Assembly (NCBI RefSeq): GCF_009848685.1
Contig: NZ_WXTX01000002.1
Coordinates: 392,580 to 456,579 of the forward strand
Source: Andreprevotia sp. IGB-42
GTDB taxonomy: Bacteria > Pseudomonadota > Gammaproteobacteria > Burkholderiales > Chitinibacteraceae
Direction: 5' to 3'
DNA: 64,000 bases
Shown here piece after piece: positions 8,558 through 16,220 of the stretch. The first letter of the stretch is position 1. Each line of letters opens with the position of its first letter. A program made the translations under genes and the position numbers. The notes under the pieces were generated by a model. It was not told where the DNA came from, ran no database searches, and saw nothing but the letters and a program-made list of their open reading frames with translations.

Positions 8558-9277
8558 ATGTCCACCATCGTTGCAATCCGTCATATCCATTTCGAAGACC
8601 TGGGCACGCTGGAGCCGCTGCTGCGTGCACGCGGCCACAGCATTGAATACGTGGATGCCACCACGGCCGATCTGAGCACGCTGGATGTGCTCAGCCCCGA
8701 GCTGCTGGTGGTGCTGGGTGGCCCGATCGGCGCCTACGACGAGGCCATCTATCCGTTCGTATCCGCAGAGCTGGCACTGGTACGCGAGCGGCTGGCCGCC
8801 CACCTGCCCATCCTGGGCATCTGCCTGGGCGCGCAGCTGATTGCCCGCGCGCTGGGCGCCAAGGTGTACCCGCTGGGGGTGAAGGAGATCGGCTACTCGC
8901 CGCTGACGCTGACCGGCGAAGGGCGGCAATCGCCGCTGGCGGCCATCGGCAATACGCCGGTACTGCACTGGCATGGCGATCAGTTCGATATCCCCGAGGG
9001 CGCGGTGCGCCTGGCCAGCACACCTGTGGGCGCCAACCAGGCATTTGCATTGGGCCAGCACGTGCTGGGCTTGCAGTTCCACCTGGAAGCCGATGCCAGC
9101 CGTATCGAACGCTGGCTGGTGGGCCATGCCAGCGAGCTGGGCCAGGCAGGCATAGACCCGCGCCAGCTGCGCCAGGCCGCGCAGCAGTCCGGCTCGCAGT
9201 TGGTGGCCGCCGCGCATGACGTAGTGGGCAACTGGCTGGACGGCCTGGCTGCCGGGCCGCTGGCATCCGCAGCATGA
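8558..9277 (+). CDS. Class I glutamine amidotransferase
   Basis: A 239-residue stand-alone GATase1 protein similar to the GMP-synthase-like amidotransferases. The nucleophile is C89 in GICLGAQ; H175 and E177 in LQFHLE complete the triad; VLGGPIGAYD gives the oxyanion region. Members hydrolyse glutamine or gamma-glutamyl compounds and pass on ammonia. In this operon it could supply ammonia, or remove a gamma-glutamyl group from an intermediate. A clear AGGAG box lies about 10 bases before the ATG. Its stop overlaps the kinase start (ATGA). Confidence 0.83.
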   Translation: MSTIVAIRHIHFEDLGTLEPLLRARGHSIEYVDATTADLSTLDVLSPELLVVLGGPIGAYDEAIYPFVSAELALVRERLAAHLPILGICLGAQLIARALGAKVYPLGVKEIGYSPLTLTGEGRQSPLAAIGNTPVLHWHGDQFDIPEGAVRLASTPVGANQAFALGQHVLGLQFHLEADASRIERWLVGHASELGQAGIDPRQLRQAAQQSGSQLVAAAHDVVGNWLDGLAAGPLASAA

Positions 9278-10191
9278 CAGCGGCAGCGCTGTTGCCCATC
9301 ACCCCCGCGCTTCGCCAAGGCCGTGCACTGCCGATCGACGTGATCTCGGTGCAATCGCAGGTGGTATACGGCTGCGTGGGCAACAGCGTGGCCGTGCCCA
9401 CGCTACAGGGCCTGGGGCTGGGCGTGGCAGCGGTGCCGACGGTACTGCTGAGCAACACGCCGCACTACCCCAGCGTGGACGGCGGCGCCATCCCGGATGC
9501 GTGGTTCTCCGGCTACCTGTACGAGCTGGAAGCCCGCGGGGTGATGGCCAGCGTGCGCGCCATCCTGCTGGGTTACCTGGGCAATCCGGGGCAGGCGCGC
9601 ATCCTCGCCAGCTGGCTGGAACATACGATGGCGCGCTGGCCGGATATCCGCGTGCATATCGACCCGGTGATCGGCGATTACGGCCAAGGCATTTACGTAT
9701 CGCCGGAGCTGATCCCGGCGTACCGCCAGCGCTTGCTGCCACACGCGCACGGCTTGACGCCCAATGGCTTCGAGCTGGCACGGCTGACCGGCCGGCGGCT
9801 GCACGGCATCGACACGGTGATCGATGCCGCACGCAGCCTGCTGGTGGGCCGCACCGAATGGGTAGTGGTAACCAGCGCTATCGATCCGGACAGTGGCCCC
9901 GCAATGCCGGCGCCGGTTGACGACAGCATCACCGTCGCAGTGGTGACCCGCCACGGCGCGCAGCTGCTTGCCCACCCGCGCATTGCGCTGGATGCCAAGG
10001 GTACCGGCGACCTGTTCAGCGCGATGCTGACCGGGCAATTGCTGGCCGATGTACCGCTGCGCGATGCGGCAGCGCGCGCATGCGATGAAGTGATCGCCAC
10101 GCTGAAACGTACCCGCCAGGCGGGTTGCAACGAACTGATCCTCAACAGCCATACCGCGCTGCAGCCATGCAGCCACAACAAGGAGCACTGA
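9274..10191 (+). CDS. pdxY: Pyridoxal kinase (PdxY/PdxK type)
   Basis: A 305-residue ribokinase-fold kinase that phosphorylates pyridoxal, and perhaps pyridoxine and pyridoxamine, to the 5'-phosphate. Seen: the N-terminal SVQSQVVYGCVGNSVA, PVIGD (131-135), LTPNGFELARLTG (161-173) and the catalytic-base motif KGTGDLFSA with D246. The usual PdxY is about 287 residues, so the length fits with a short N-terminal extension. It sits between the amidotransferase (ATGA overlap) and a 79-aa unknown (1 base gap). Together with the YggS-like gene and the divergent MocR gene it gives the operon a PLP theme. Salmonella PtsJ, a MocR protein, is reported to regulate pdxK, which fits this arrangement. Confidence 0.87.
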   Translation: MTAAALLPITPALRQGRALPIDVISVQSQVVYGCVGNSVAVPTLQGLGLGVAAVPTVLLSNTPHYPSVDGGAIPDAWFSGYLYELEARGVMASVRAILLGYLGNPGQARILASWLEHTMARWPDIRVHIDPVIGDYGQGIYVSPELIPAYRQRLLPHAHGLTPNGFELARLTGRRLHGIDTVIDAARSLLVGRTEWVVVTSAIDPDSGPAMPAPVDDSITVAVVTRHGAQLLAHPRIALDAKGTGDLFSAMLTGQLLADVPLRDAAARACDEVIATLKRTRQAGCNELILNSHTALQPCSHNKEH

Positions 10192-10192
10192 C

Positions 10193-10432
10193 ATGCAGAA
10201 ATACCGTTTGATCATCTGGCGCCACGACGAAATGCTGGGCTTTTTCGAAACCGAAACACCCCGCGCGCGCGAAGCGGTGGATCAGATCCTGCAGCACCTG
10301 CCATCGCGCGAGGGCTTCCGCGTCGAGGTGCAGACCGCGCAGGGCGAACGCCGCATCCTGGAAAGCGGCCCGGATGGCTTGCGCGTGCTGGGCACCGAAA
10401 CGCTGTTCAAGAGCGCTGCACTGGCGTTGTAA
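10193..10432 (+). CDS. 79-aa protein of unknown function in the N-oxygenase operon
   Basis: I do not recognise this protein. It starts one base after the pyridoxal kinase stop codon and is in the same operon, so it is very likely translated. It begins MQKYRLIIWRHDEMLGFFE and contains an acidic/basic helix (ARAEVDQILQ-like) followed by strands, so a small alpha/beta fold is plausible. No signal peptide, no membrane segment, no cysteines. An AAGGAG box lies just before the ATG. It may be a partner or chaperone of one of the enzymes. Confidence 0.7.
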   Translation: MQKYRLIIWRHDEMLGFFETETPRAREAVDQILQHLPSREGFRVEVQTAQGERRILESGPDGLRVLGTETLFKSAALAL

Positions 10433-10488
10433 CTCCCCCCAAAAAACCATACCACCCCCTTAACCATCCCCCGGAGACCACACCCGCC

Positions 10489-11709
10489 ATGGCCCAGCCC
10501 GCCGCCCACCTCATGCACGCGTACGCCCGCCAACCGGTCCATTTCGAACACGGCCAGGATGCCCGGCTGTGGGACAGCAATGGCCGCGAATACCTGGATG
10601 CCATCGCCGGTGTGGCGGTGACCAACCTGGGGCATTCGCACCCGGAAATCGCCGCAGTGATTGCCGATCAGGCCACGCGGCTGATGCATACCTCCAACCT
10701 GTTCGGCATTGCCTGGCAGGAGCGGCTGGGCGAGCGCCTGTGTGAGCTGGCCGGCATGGAGCGGGCGTTTTTCTGCAACTCCGGCGCGGAAGCGAACGAA
10801 ACCGCGCTGAAGCTGGCGCGCCTGCACGCGCAATCGCGCCAGATAAAGCACCCGGCAGTGATCGTGATGGACAACAGCTTTCACGGCCGCACGCTGGCTA
10901 CGCTGGCCGCCAGCGGCAACCCGGCGGTGCATCGCGGCTTCGAGCCGCTGATGCCGGGCTTCGTGCGTGCGCCGTTCAACCAGATCGATGCCGTGCGCGA
11001 GCTGGCAGCGCACAACCTGGACATCGTGGCCGTGCTGGTGGAAGCAGTGCAGGGCGAAGGCGGCGTGCATGTGGCCAGCACCGAATACCTGCAGCAATTG
11101 CGCGCGCTGTGCGATGAGTACGGCTGGCTGCTGATGATGGACGAAGTGCAGACCGGCATGGGCCGCACCGGTACCTGGTTCGGCTACCAGCACGCCGATG
11201 TGCTGCCGGACGTGATGACGGTGGCCAAGGGCCTGGGCAACGGCTTTCCCATCGGTGCCTGCCTGGCGCGTGGCAGGGCGGCGGAGTTGTTCGTGCCGGG
11301 CAACCATGGCTCCACGTTCGGCGGCAACCCGCTGGCATGCCGCGTGGGCTGCGCGGTGCTGCACATCATCGAGCGTGAACAGCTGCCGCAACGTGCGGGC
11401 GTACAGGGGCAAAAGCTGCTGGCCGGCCTGCGCCGCAGCCTGGCCGATCACCCCGCGGTAGCAGCCATCCGCGGCCACGGGCTGATGCTGGGCATCGAGC
11501 TGACAGCGCCGTGCGGCGAACTGGTCACCCGTGCGCTGCTCGATGAAGCATTGCTGATCAGCGTCACGCGCGAGCGCACCATACGGCTGCTGCCGGCATT
11601 GATCATCAATGATGGGCAGGTGGCACAGATCGTCGAGCGGGTAAGCCGGCTGGTGCATAGCTGGCATGCGGCACGCGAGAGCAAGCGCAGCCTGGCCCAT
11701 GCGGGTTGA
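10489..11709 (+). CDS. argD: Class III aminotransferase, acetylornithine aminotransferase-like
   Basis: A 406-residue PLP enzyme closest in motifs to ArgD/AstC: FFCNSGAEANETALKLAR (94-111), FHGRTLATLA (131-140), MMDEVQTGMGRTG (216-228) with the PLP aspartate, and the Schiff-base K247 in TVAKGLGNG. ArgD transfers an amino group between glutamate and N-acetylglutamate semialdehyde or related omega-amines. Its place at the end of the N-oxygenase operon, after a 56-base gap, leaves open whether it is the arginine enzyme or a pathway-specific omega-transaminase. A GGAG box precedes the ATG. A perfect 13-bp hairpin follows the gene. Confidence 0.82.
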   Translation: MAQPAAHLMHAYARQPVHFEHGQDARLWDSNGREYLDAIAGVAVTNLGHSHPEIAAVIADQATRLMHTSNLFGIAWQERLGERLCELAGMERAFFCNSGAEANETALKLARLHAQSRQIKHPAVIVMDNSFHGRTLATLAASGNPAVHRGFEPLMPGFVRAPFNQIDAVRELAAHNLDIVAVLVEAVQGEGGVHVASTEYLQQLRALCDEYGWLLMMDEVQTGMGRTGTWFGYQHADVLPDVMTVAKGLGNGFPIGACLARGRAAELFVPGNHGSTFGGNPLACRVGCAVLHIIEREQLPQRAGVQGQKLLAGLRRSLADHPAVAAIRGHGLMLGIELTAPCGELVTRALLDEALLISVTRERTIRLLPALIINDGQVAQIVERVSRLVHSWHAARESKRSLAHAG

Positions 11710-11827
11710 CGGGGCGAATTGACGAACTAGCCGTCATCATCAGCAGCGGTTTGGGTTGCATGGTATTGCCCGGCGAACTGCTAGCCAGAAACCGGCCGCC
11801 ACGTACCAGGCGACACAGCCGTTAGAC

Positions 11828-11858
11828 AACGCCGTTTCTTCCCGAAAGAAACGGCGTT
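11828..11858 (+). terminator. Rho-independent terminator of the N-oxygenase operon
   Basis: A perfect 13-bp stem, AACGCCGTTTCTT (11828-11840) with AAGAAACGGCGTT (11846-11858), around a 5-base loop, followed by ATTCATT. About 120 bases after the aminotransferase stop. Confidence 0.75.
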
Positions 11859-11983
11859 ATTCATTACACGCACACAGCGGATGCGCCTGCATATCATCAG
11901 GCAAGACGGGCTGGCATCGTGCGCAGCAAGGCGGCAACATGGGCATGCTTGACTGTTATCCCTGCCCCCAACTCAAGGCCGCC

Positions 11984-12451
11984 ATGAAAACCACTACTGC
12001 ACTCGCTGCGTTCTTGCTGCTGACCACCACGCTGGCTGGCGCCGAGGAGGTCGGTTCGGTCGATACCGCATTCCAGTGGCTGGGCCCGGATCACAAGGTG
12101 GTGGTCGAGGCATTCGATGACCCCGGCGTGACGGGTGTGGCGTGCTATGTATCGCGCGCCAAGACCGGCGGGCTGAAAGGCATGGTGGGCATGGCCAAGG
12201 ACCCGTCGCGTTTTTCGGTGGCCTGCCGGCAGATCGCGCCGCTGAAATTCCCCAAGGCATTGCCCCGGCAGGAAGAAGTCTTCAAGGCCGGGGCGTCGTT
12301 CATTTTCAAGCATGTACGGGTGGTGCGGGTGGTGGATGCCAAGCGCAACGCGCTGATCTACCTCACCTATTCGGACAAACTGGTGGATGGCAGCCCGGAT
12401 AATGCAGTGACCGCGGTGCCGGTGCTGGGCCAGAAAATCCCGCTGCGCTAA
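11984..12451 (+). CDS. creA: CreA family periplasmic protein
   Basis: A 155-residue protein, the usual CreA length. The ATG at 11984 starts a signal peptide (MKTTTALAAFLLLTTTLAGA). Matching the family are VDTAFQWLGPDHKVVVEAFD, GVACYVSRAKTGG and a conserved second cysteine in SVACRQ. CreA belongs to the creABCD locus but its biochemical role is not known. Here it is convergent with creD, unlike the co-directional E. coli operon. An earlier in-frame start at 11756 would run through the terminator region and add 76 unlikely residues, so I reject it. Confidence 0.85.
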   Translation: MKTTTALAAFLLLTTTLAGAEEVGSVDTAFQWLGPDHKVVVEAFDDPGVTGVACYVSRAKTGGLKGMVGMAKDPSRFSVACRQIAPLKFPKALPRQEEVFKAGASFIFKHVRVVRVVDAKRNALIYLTYSDKLVDGSPDNAVTAVPVLGQKIPLR

Positions 12452-12454
12452 CAA

Positions 12455-12481
12455 CAAGGCCGGCCACCCGGGCCGGCCTTG
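12455..12481. terminator. Terminator between convergent creA and creD
   Basis: An 11-bp perfect stem, CAAGGCCGGCC (12455-12465) with GGCCGGCCTTG (12471-12481), and a 5-base loop. It lies 3 bases after creA and 17 before the creD stop, so it may serve both strands; there is no strong T-run. Confidence 0.6.
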
Positions 12482-12498
12482 CGCATTACACCACGTCG

Positions 12499-13899
12499 TT
12501 ACACCGCGCCCGGCAGCGGCGGCACTTTATCCGCCGTTGCATCGTTGCCGATACCGTACCAGTTGACCTTGCGCGTGAGCACCATCACCACCGCCAGCAG
12601 GCCGAACAGCACCAGGCTACCCATCAGCAGCGCCATGTCTTCCGACTGCAGGATGCCGAACAGCACCGCATACAGCACCGCCAGCAAGCCGGAGAAGCCC
12701 AGCCCGCGGCGCCAGCCGGCCAGCACATGGCTGATGTAATAGCCCAGCAGCGCAATCGACGAGGCCGCGGCGATCCAGTACGCGCTGGCAAAGCTCATGT
12801 GCTCGGACAACGACAGCGTCAGCAGGAAGAACAGCGCCAGTGCCAGGCCCACCAGACCGTATTGCACCGGGTGCACGATCAGGCGCTTGAGCACTTCCAT
12901 CAGGAAGAACGCGCCGAAAGTCAGCAGCAGGAACAGCTCCGCGTATTTCACCGTGCGCTCCACCAGCACGTAGCGGTCTACCGGGTCGATCAGGCGCAAG
13001 CCAAAGCTGCCCACGCCCAGTTGCTCGCATTCCTTGTCTGCATCCGCGCAGCGCGCCAGCTTCTCTTCGGTCAGGCCGGTTGCCCAGTCGTTGGCCTGCC
13101 ACGAGGCGGAAAAGCCCTTGGCCGCGGTGGTGCGCTCTGCCGGGGCAAACGGGCCGACAAAGCTCGGGTGCGCCCAATCACCGGACAGCGCCAGCTTGTT
13201 GGCTTTGCCGATGGGAGTGACGTTGAGCGTTTCGGTGCCGGACAGCGCCACGTTGAATGCGAAATCAAACTGCTGCACGTCTTCGGTGGTGGTGGTGTTG
13301 AGTGGCGCATGCACGCCGGCGCCCAGCCAGGATTGCGTGCTGCCCGGCAGGAATTTGAGCGCTACGCCGCCAATCGAGCCGGCTATCGTGCCAAGGCCAC
13401 GCGCATCGCTCACGCCAACCGCCAGGTAAGGCTGGCCCCAGCGGTATTCGTAGCGCTTGCCCTGCGATTCACCACGTTGCTCCACGCTGCCGCGTGCTGG
13501 CAGCGTAAAGCGGCCGGCCAGCTTCAGGCCGGATTTGTAGATCGGCGCCTGGAAGATACCGCGCTTGAGCATGGTGACGGCAACGTTGCCGTTCACATCC
13601 AGCATATCGGGCTGCACGATGATGCGATGCACGGTTTCACCGCCGGCCTGCCACTCCTTGATGACCTCGCCGCGCTCCTTGCGCTCGGTCAGCGTCCATT
13701 CGGTCTGGATATACGGCGCGATCAGGAATGGCCCGGTCAGCGTTTGCGCCCGCGCGCTATGCTCGGCAATTTCCGCCACCACCTCTTGCGCCCGGTGCTG
13801 TCGCTCGTTGACGAGCGAGCGCACCAGCGACATCACGATCATCAATACCAGCACCAGAAAACCGATGGCCAGCAATTTGTACCCTACCGTCTTTTTCAT
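12499..13899 (-). CDS. creD: Inner-membrane protein CreD
   Basis: A 466-residue protein. It has an N-terminal membrane segment (YKLLAIGFLVLVLMIVMSLV), a large periplasmic domain of about 300 residues, and five or six hydrophobic segments towards the C terminus (for example AELFLLLTFGAFFLMEVL and SIALLGYYISHVLAGW). E. coli CreD is about 450 residues and is the gene most strongly induced by CreBC; it is linked to envelope stress, colicin tolerance and beta-lactam response. It has its own upstream gap of about 105 bases from creC, with a phased repeat that looks like a CreB box. A GGAGAG box lies before the ATG. Confidence 0.88.
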   Translation of the reverse strand: MKKTVGYKLLAIGFLVLVLMIVMSLVRSLVNERQHRAQEVVAEIAEHSARAQTLTGPFLIAPYIQTEWTLTERKERGEVIKEWQAGGETVHRIIVQPDMLDVNGNVAVTMLKRGIFQAPIYKSGLKLAGRFTLPARGSVEQRGESQGKRYEYRWGQPYLAVGVSDARGLGTIAGSIGGVALKFLPGSTQSWLGAGVHAPLNTTTTEDVQQFDFAFNVALSGTETLNVTPIGKANKLALSGDWAHPSFVGPFAPAERTTAAKGFSASWQANDWATGLTEEKLARCADADKECEQLGVGSFGLRLIDPVDRYVLVERTVKYAELFLLLTFGAFFLMEVLKRLIVHPVQYGLVGLALALFFLLTLSLSEHMSFASAYWIAAASSIALLGYYISHVLAGWRRGLGFSGLLAVLYAVLFGILQSEDMALLMGSLVLFGLLAVVMVLTRKVNWYGIGNDATADKVPPLPGAV

Positions 13900-13951
13900 T
13901 TCGCACTCTCCATGATGGGTTACCCCGCTGACGAGAGCATGCGATTGGAAT

Positions 13952-13989
13952 ATGGATGGACCGTGGAGCGTATGTGGAGGTGATGTGGA
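13952..13989 (-). promoter_or_regulatory. Candidate CreB box (cre-tag) upstream of creD
   Basis: On the minus strand TCCAC is repeated with exact 11-base periodicity: GTGGA on the plus strand at 13985-13989, 13974-13978 and 13963-13967, plus a 4/5 match ATGGA at 13952-13956. The E. coli CreB box is TTCAC-N6-TTCAC, which also has an 11-base period and differs by one base per unit. The array ends about 52 bases upstream of creD, CreB's main known target. Periodicity is seen; CreB binding is inferred. Confidence 0.65.
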
Positions 13990-14004
13990 GAGCGTGTTGC
14001 CGGC

Positions 14005-15435
14005 TTAACTGGCGGTGCAGGGCAACCGCAGGCTGGCAACCACGCCCCCGCCTGCGGCATTGGCCAATGCCACGCTGCCGCCGTGCAGCTCGGCAATGGT
14101 GCGGGTGAGCGCAAGGCCAAGGCCGGTGCCTTTATGCTCGCGCCCGGGGCCAGGCAGCGAGAAGAAGCGCTCGAACAACCGTGGCAATGCAAAATCGGGG
14201 ATGGGTGCCCCGTCGTTGTGGATGGTCAGCAGGCAATACCCGTCAGCAACGCTTGCCGCGACATGGATTGCGCCGCCGGCCGGCGTGAAGTCGAACGCGT
14301 TCTGCAGCAGGTTGCGCAGCGCCTGCTCCAGCAAAAAGCGCTCGCCGGTGATGCCGGCATCAGCAGCGATATCGCAATGGATGCTGCGCCCGTTGCGCCG
14401 GGGTTCCAGCGCGGCCAGCACGGTGTTGATCAGGTCGGCGAGCTTCACCTGTTCGGTGTCGGCCAGGCCATGGCGGGCTTCCAGCCGCGCCAGATCGAGC
14501 AGGCGGTCCACAATCGCCTGCATGCGCGCGCTTTCCTGCTGGATATGACCAACAAAGCGCGCATGGTCGGCGTCATCGAGCGGCTCTGCCAGCAGCTCGG
14601 CCGAGCCACGTATGCCGGCCAGCGGCGATTTCAGCTCGTGCGTGAGTGCGTGCACATACTGCTCGACATAGGTCTTGCCCTCCAGCCGATCACGCATTTC
14701 CCCCAGCGCATCCGCCAGGTGGGCCAGCTCGCGGTTGGCGGCAAATGCCGGCACGGCGGCGGGCTTGCCATCGCGTACCTCGCGGGCGAAATCGGTCAGC
14801 CTGGCGATGCCACGCGACAGCCACCACGAGAACACCGCACCCGCCAGCAGCGCCACCGCCACCAGGATCAGGCCGGCCCGCCACAGCTTGTTGCGGGCCC
14901 GGTCTATATACGGCTGCATGGCGGTATTGGGCTTGGCCACGGTCAGCACGCCGACGATGCGGCCGTTATCGATGATGGGCGCGGCCACGTACATCACGGT
15001 CGATTCGGCATCGTACGGATCGGCCGCGCTGGTGCGCGCACCGTACTGGCCGCGCAAAGTCAGGTAAACATCGCGCCATTGCGAGTAATCGCGGCCGATA
15101 TCCGCACCGGCGGAATCGAGCTGGACGATGCCCTTGGCATCGGTCACGTACACGCGCAGATCAAGCTTGGTCTTGTCCTGCCCCCACACGGCGGCCTTGG
15201 GCGTGCGCTGCAGATAAGTGGCAATGGCGGCGGCAAAGCGGCCCTGATCGAGCCGGCCGGCAACGAAATCCACGCGGATCAGCTCGGCCAGCAGGTTGCT
15301 GGTGTCGATCATCACTTCTTCCGCCGACTGGCGCACCGCAGGCTTGATTTCATCGCGCACCAGCGTGAGCACGTACCAGCCGGTCAGACCGGCAAACAGG
15401 AAGTAGCCCAGGAAAATGCGCAGGCTGAAGCGCAT
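14005..15435 (-). CDS. creC: Sensor histidine kinase CreC
   Basis: A 476-residue membrane kinase. TM1 is at about residues 5-25; the periplasmic sensor at 27-183 includes WGQDKTKLDLRVYVTDAKG, a PAS-like sCache fold; TM2 is at about 186-206; then HAMP, the H-box ALTHELKSP with H266, an N-box (LRNLLQNAFDFTP), and the G-box KGTGLGLALTRTIAELHGG. It phosphorylates CreB. E. coli CreC is 474 residues, so it is full length. The start overlaps the creB stop (ATGA), giving translational coupling. Confidence 0.9.
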   Translation of the reverse strand: MRFSLRIFLGYFLFAGLTGWYVLTLVRDEIKPAVRQSAEEVMIDTSNLLAELIRVDFVAGRLDQGRFAAAIATYLQRTPKAAVWGQDKTKLDLRVYVTDAKGIVQLDSAGADIGRDYSQWRDVYLTLRGQYGARTSAADPYDAESTVMYVAAPIIDNGRIVGVLTVAKPNTAMQPYIDRARNKLWRAGLILVAVALLAGAVFSWWLSRGIARLTDFAREVRDGKPAAVPAFAANRELAHLADALGEMRDRLEGKTYVEQYVHALTHELKSPLAGIRGSAELLAEPLDDADHARFVGHIQQESARMQAIVDRLLDLARLEARHGLADTEQVKLADLINTVLAALEPRRNGRSIHCDIAADAGITGERFLLEQALRNLLQNAFDFTPAGGAIHVAASVADGYCLLTIHNDGAPIPDFALPRLFERFFSLPGPGREHKGTGLGLALTRTIAELHGGSVALANAAGGGVVASLRLPCTAS

Positions 15436-16118
15436 CAGCCGGCGCTCAGCGCGTAGCCGAAGCCACGGTGGGTTTCGATCGGGTCTTGCGCGGGAGTGAT
15501 CTCGCGCAGCTTGGCGCGCAGGCTTTTGATATGGCTGTCTATGGTGCGCTCGAAGCTGTCCTCCGCTGCTTCACCCAAGGCATCGAGCAGTTGTGCGCGG
15601 CTGAATACGCGGCCGGGCTGCGCCACGAACACCGCCAGCACATTGTATTCGGCCGGGGTGAGCTGCAGCCGCGTGCCCAGGTAGCTGATGCGCCGGCCGG
15701 CCACATCATGCTCGAAGCGTGCTGCATCGCGCCGCACTGCAGCGGGGGGCTGCACGCGCTTGAGGATGCCTTTCACGCGTGCTGCCACCTCGCGCGGGCT
15801 GAACGGCTTCACCACGTAATCATCCGCGCCCAGCTCCAGCCCCACGATGCGGTCCACTTCATCCGCCCGCGCGGTCAGCAGCAATACCGGCAGCTCGGAA
15901 TGGCGGCGCAAGCGGCGCAGCAGCTCCAGCCCGCTGCCGTCGGGCAGGCCCACATCGAAGATCGCCAGGTCCACGCCGCCCGCGGCCAGTGCGGCTTCGG
16001 CAGCGGAGATGAGGCTATGCCACTGCACCACCATGCCTTCGCGGCCCAGCGCAAACACGAGGGTATCGGCAATGGCCGCTTCGTCTTCCAGCAGCAGGAT
16101 GGTGGGCGGTTTGGTCAT
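15435..16118 (-). CDS. creB: Response regulator CreB (OmpR family)
   Basis: A 227-residue regulator; E. coli CreB is 229. The receiver domain has the acidic pair E11-D12 (LLLEDE), phospho-acceptor D55 (IFDVGLPDG) and the lysine in YVVKPFSPRE. The C-terminal winged helix carries LTPAEYNVLAVF and SFERTIDSHIKSLRAKL. I take the ATG at 16118 because it begins exactly where the receiver domain begins; the frame stays open for another 150 residues upstream but that part looks non-coding. Overlaps creC by ATGA. Likely target: the TCCAC array before creD. Confidence 0.9.
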   Translation of the reverse strand: MTKPPTILLLEDEAAIADTLVFALGREGMVVQWHSLISAAEAALAAGGVDLAIFDVGLPDGSGLELLRRLRRHSELPVLLLTARADEVDRIVGLELGADDYVVKPFSPREVAARVKGILKRVQPPAAVRRDAARFEHDVAGRRISYLGTRLQLTPAEYNVLAVFVAQPGRVFSRAQLLDALGEAAEDSFERTIDSHIKSLRAKLREITPAQDPIETHRGFGYALSAG

Positions 16119-16220
16119 GGCAAGCAGGCTTGATGGGCATTGGCTACATTCTAAAGAGTGCGCGACCATATCCGGCATGGTTTTGTGCGCGCACACGCCC
16201 GGAAAGCAACGAGGACTGTC

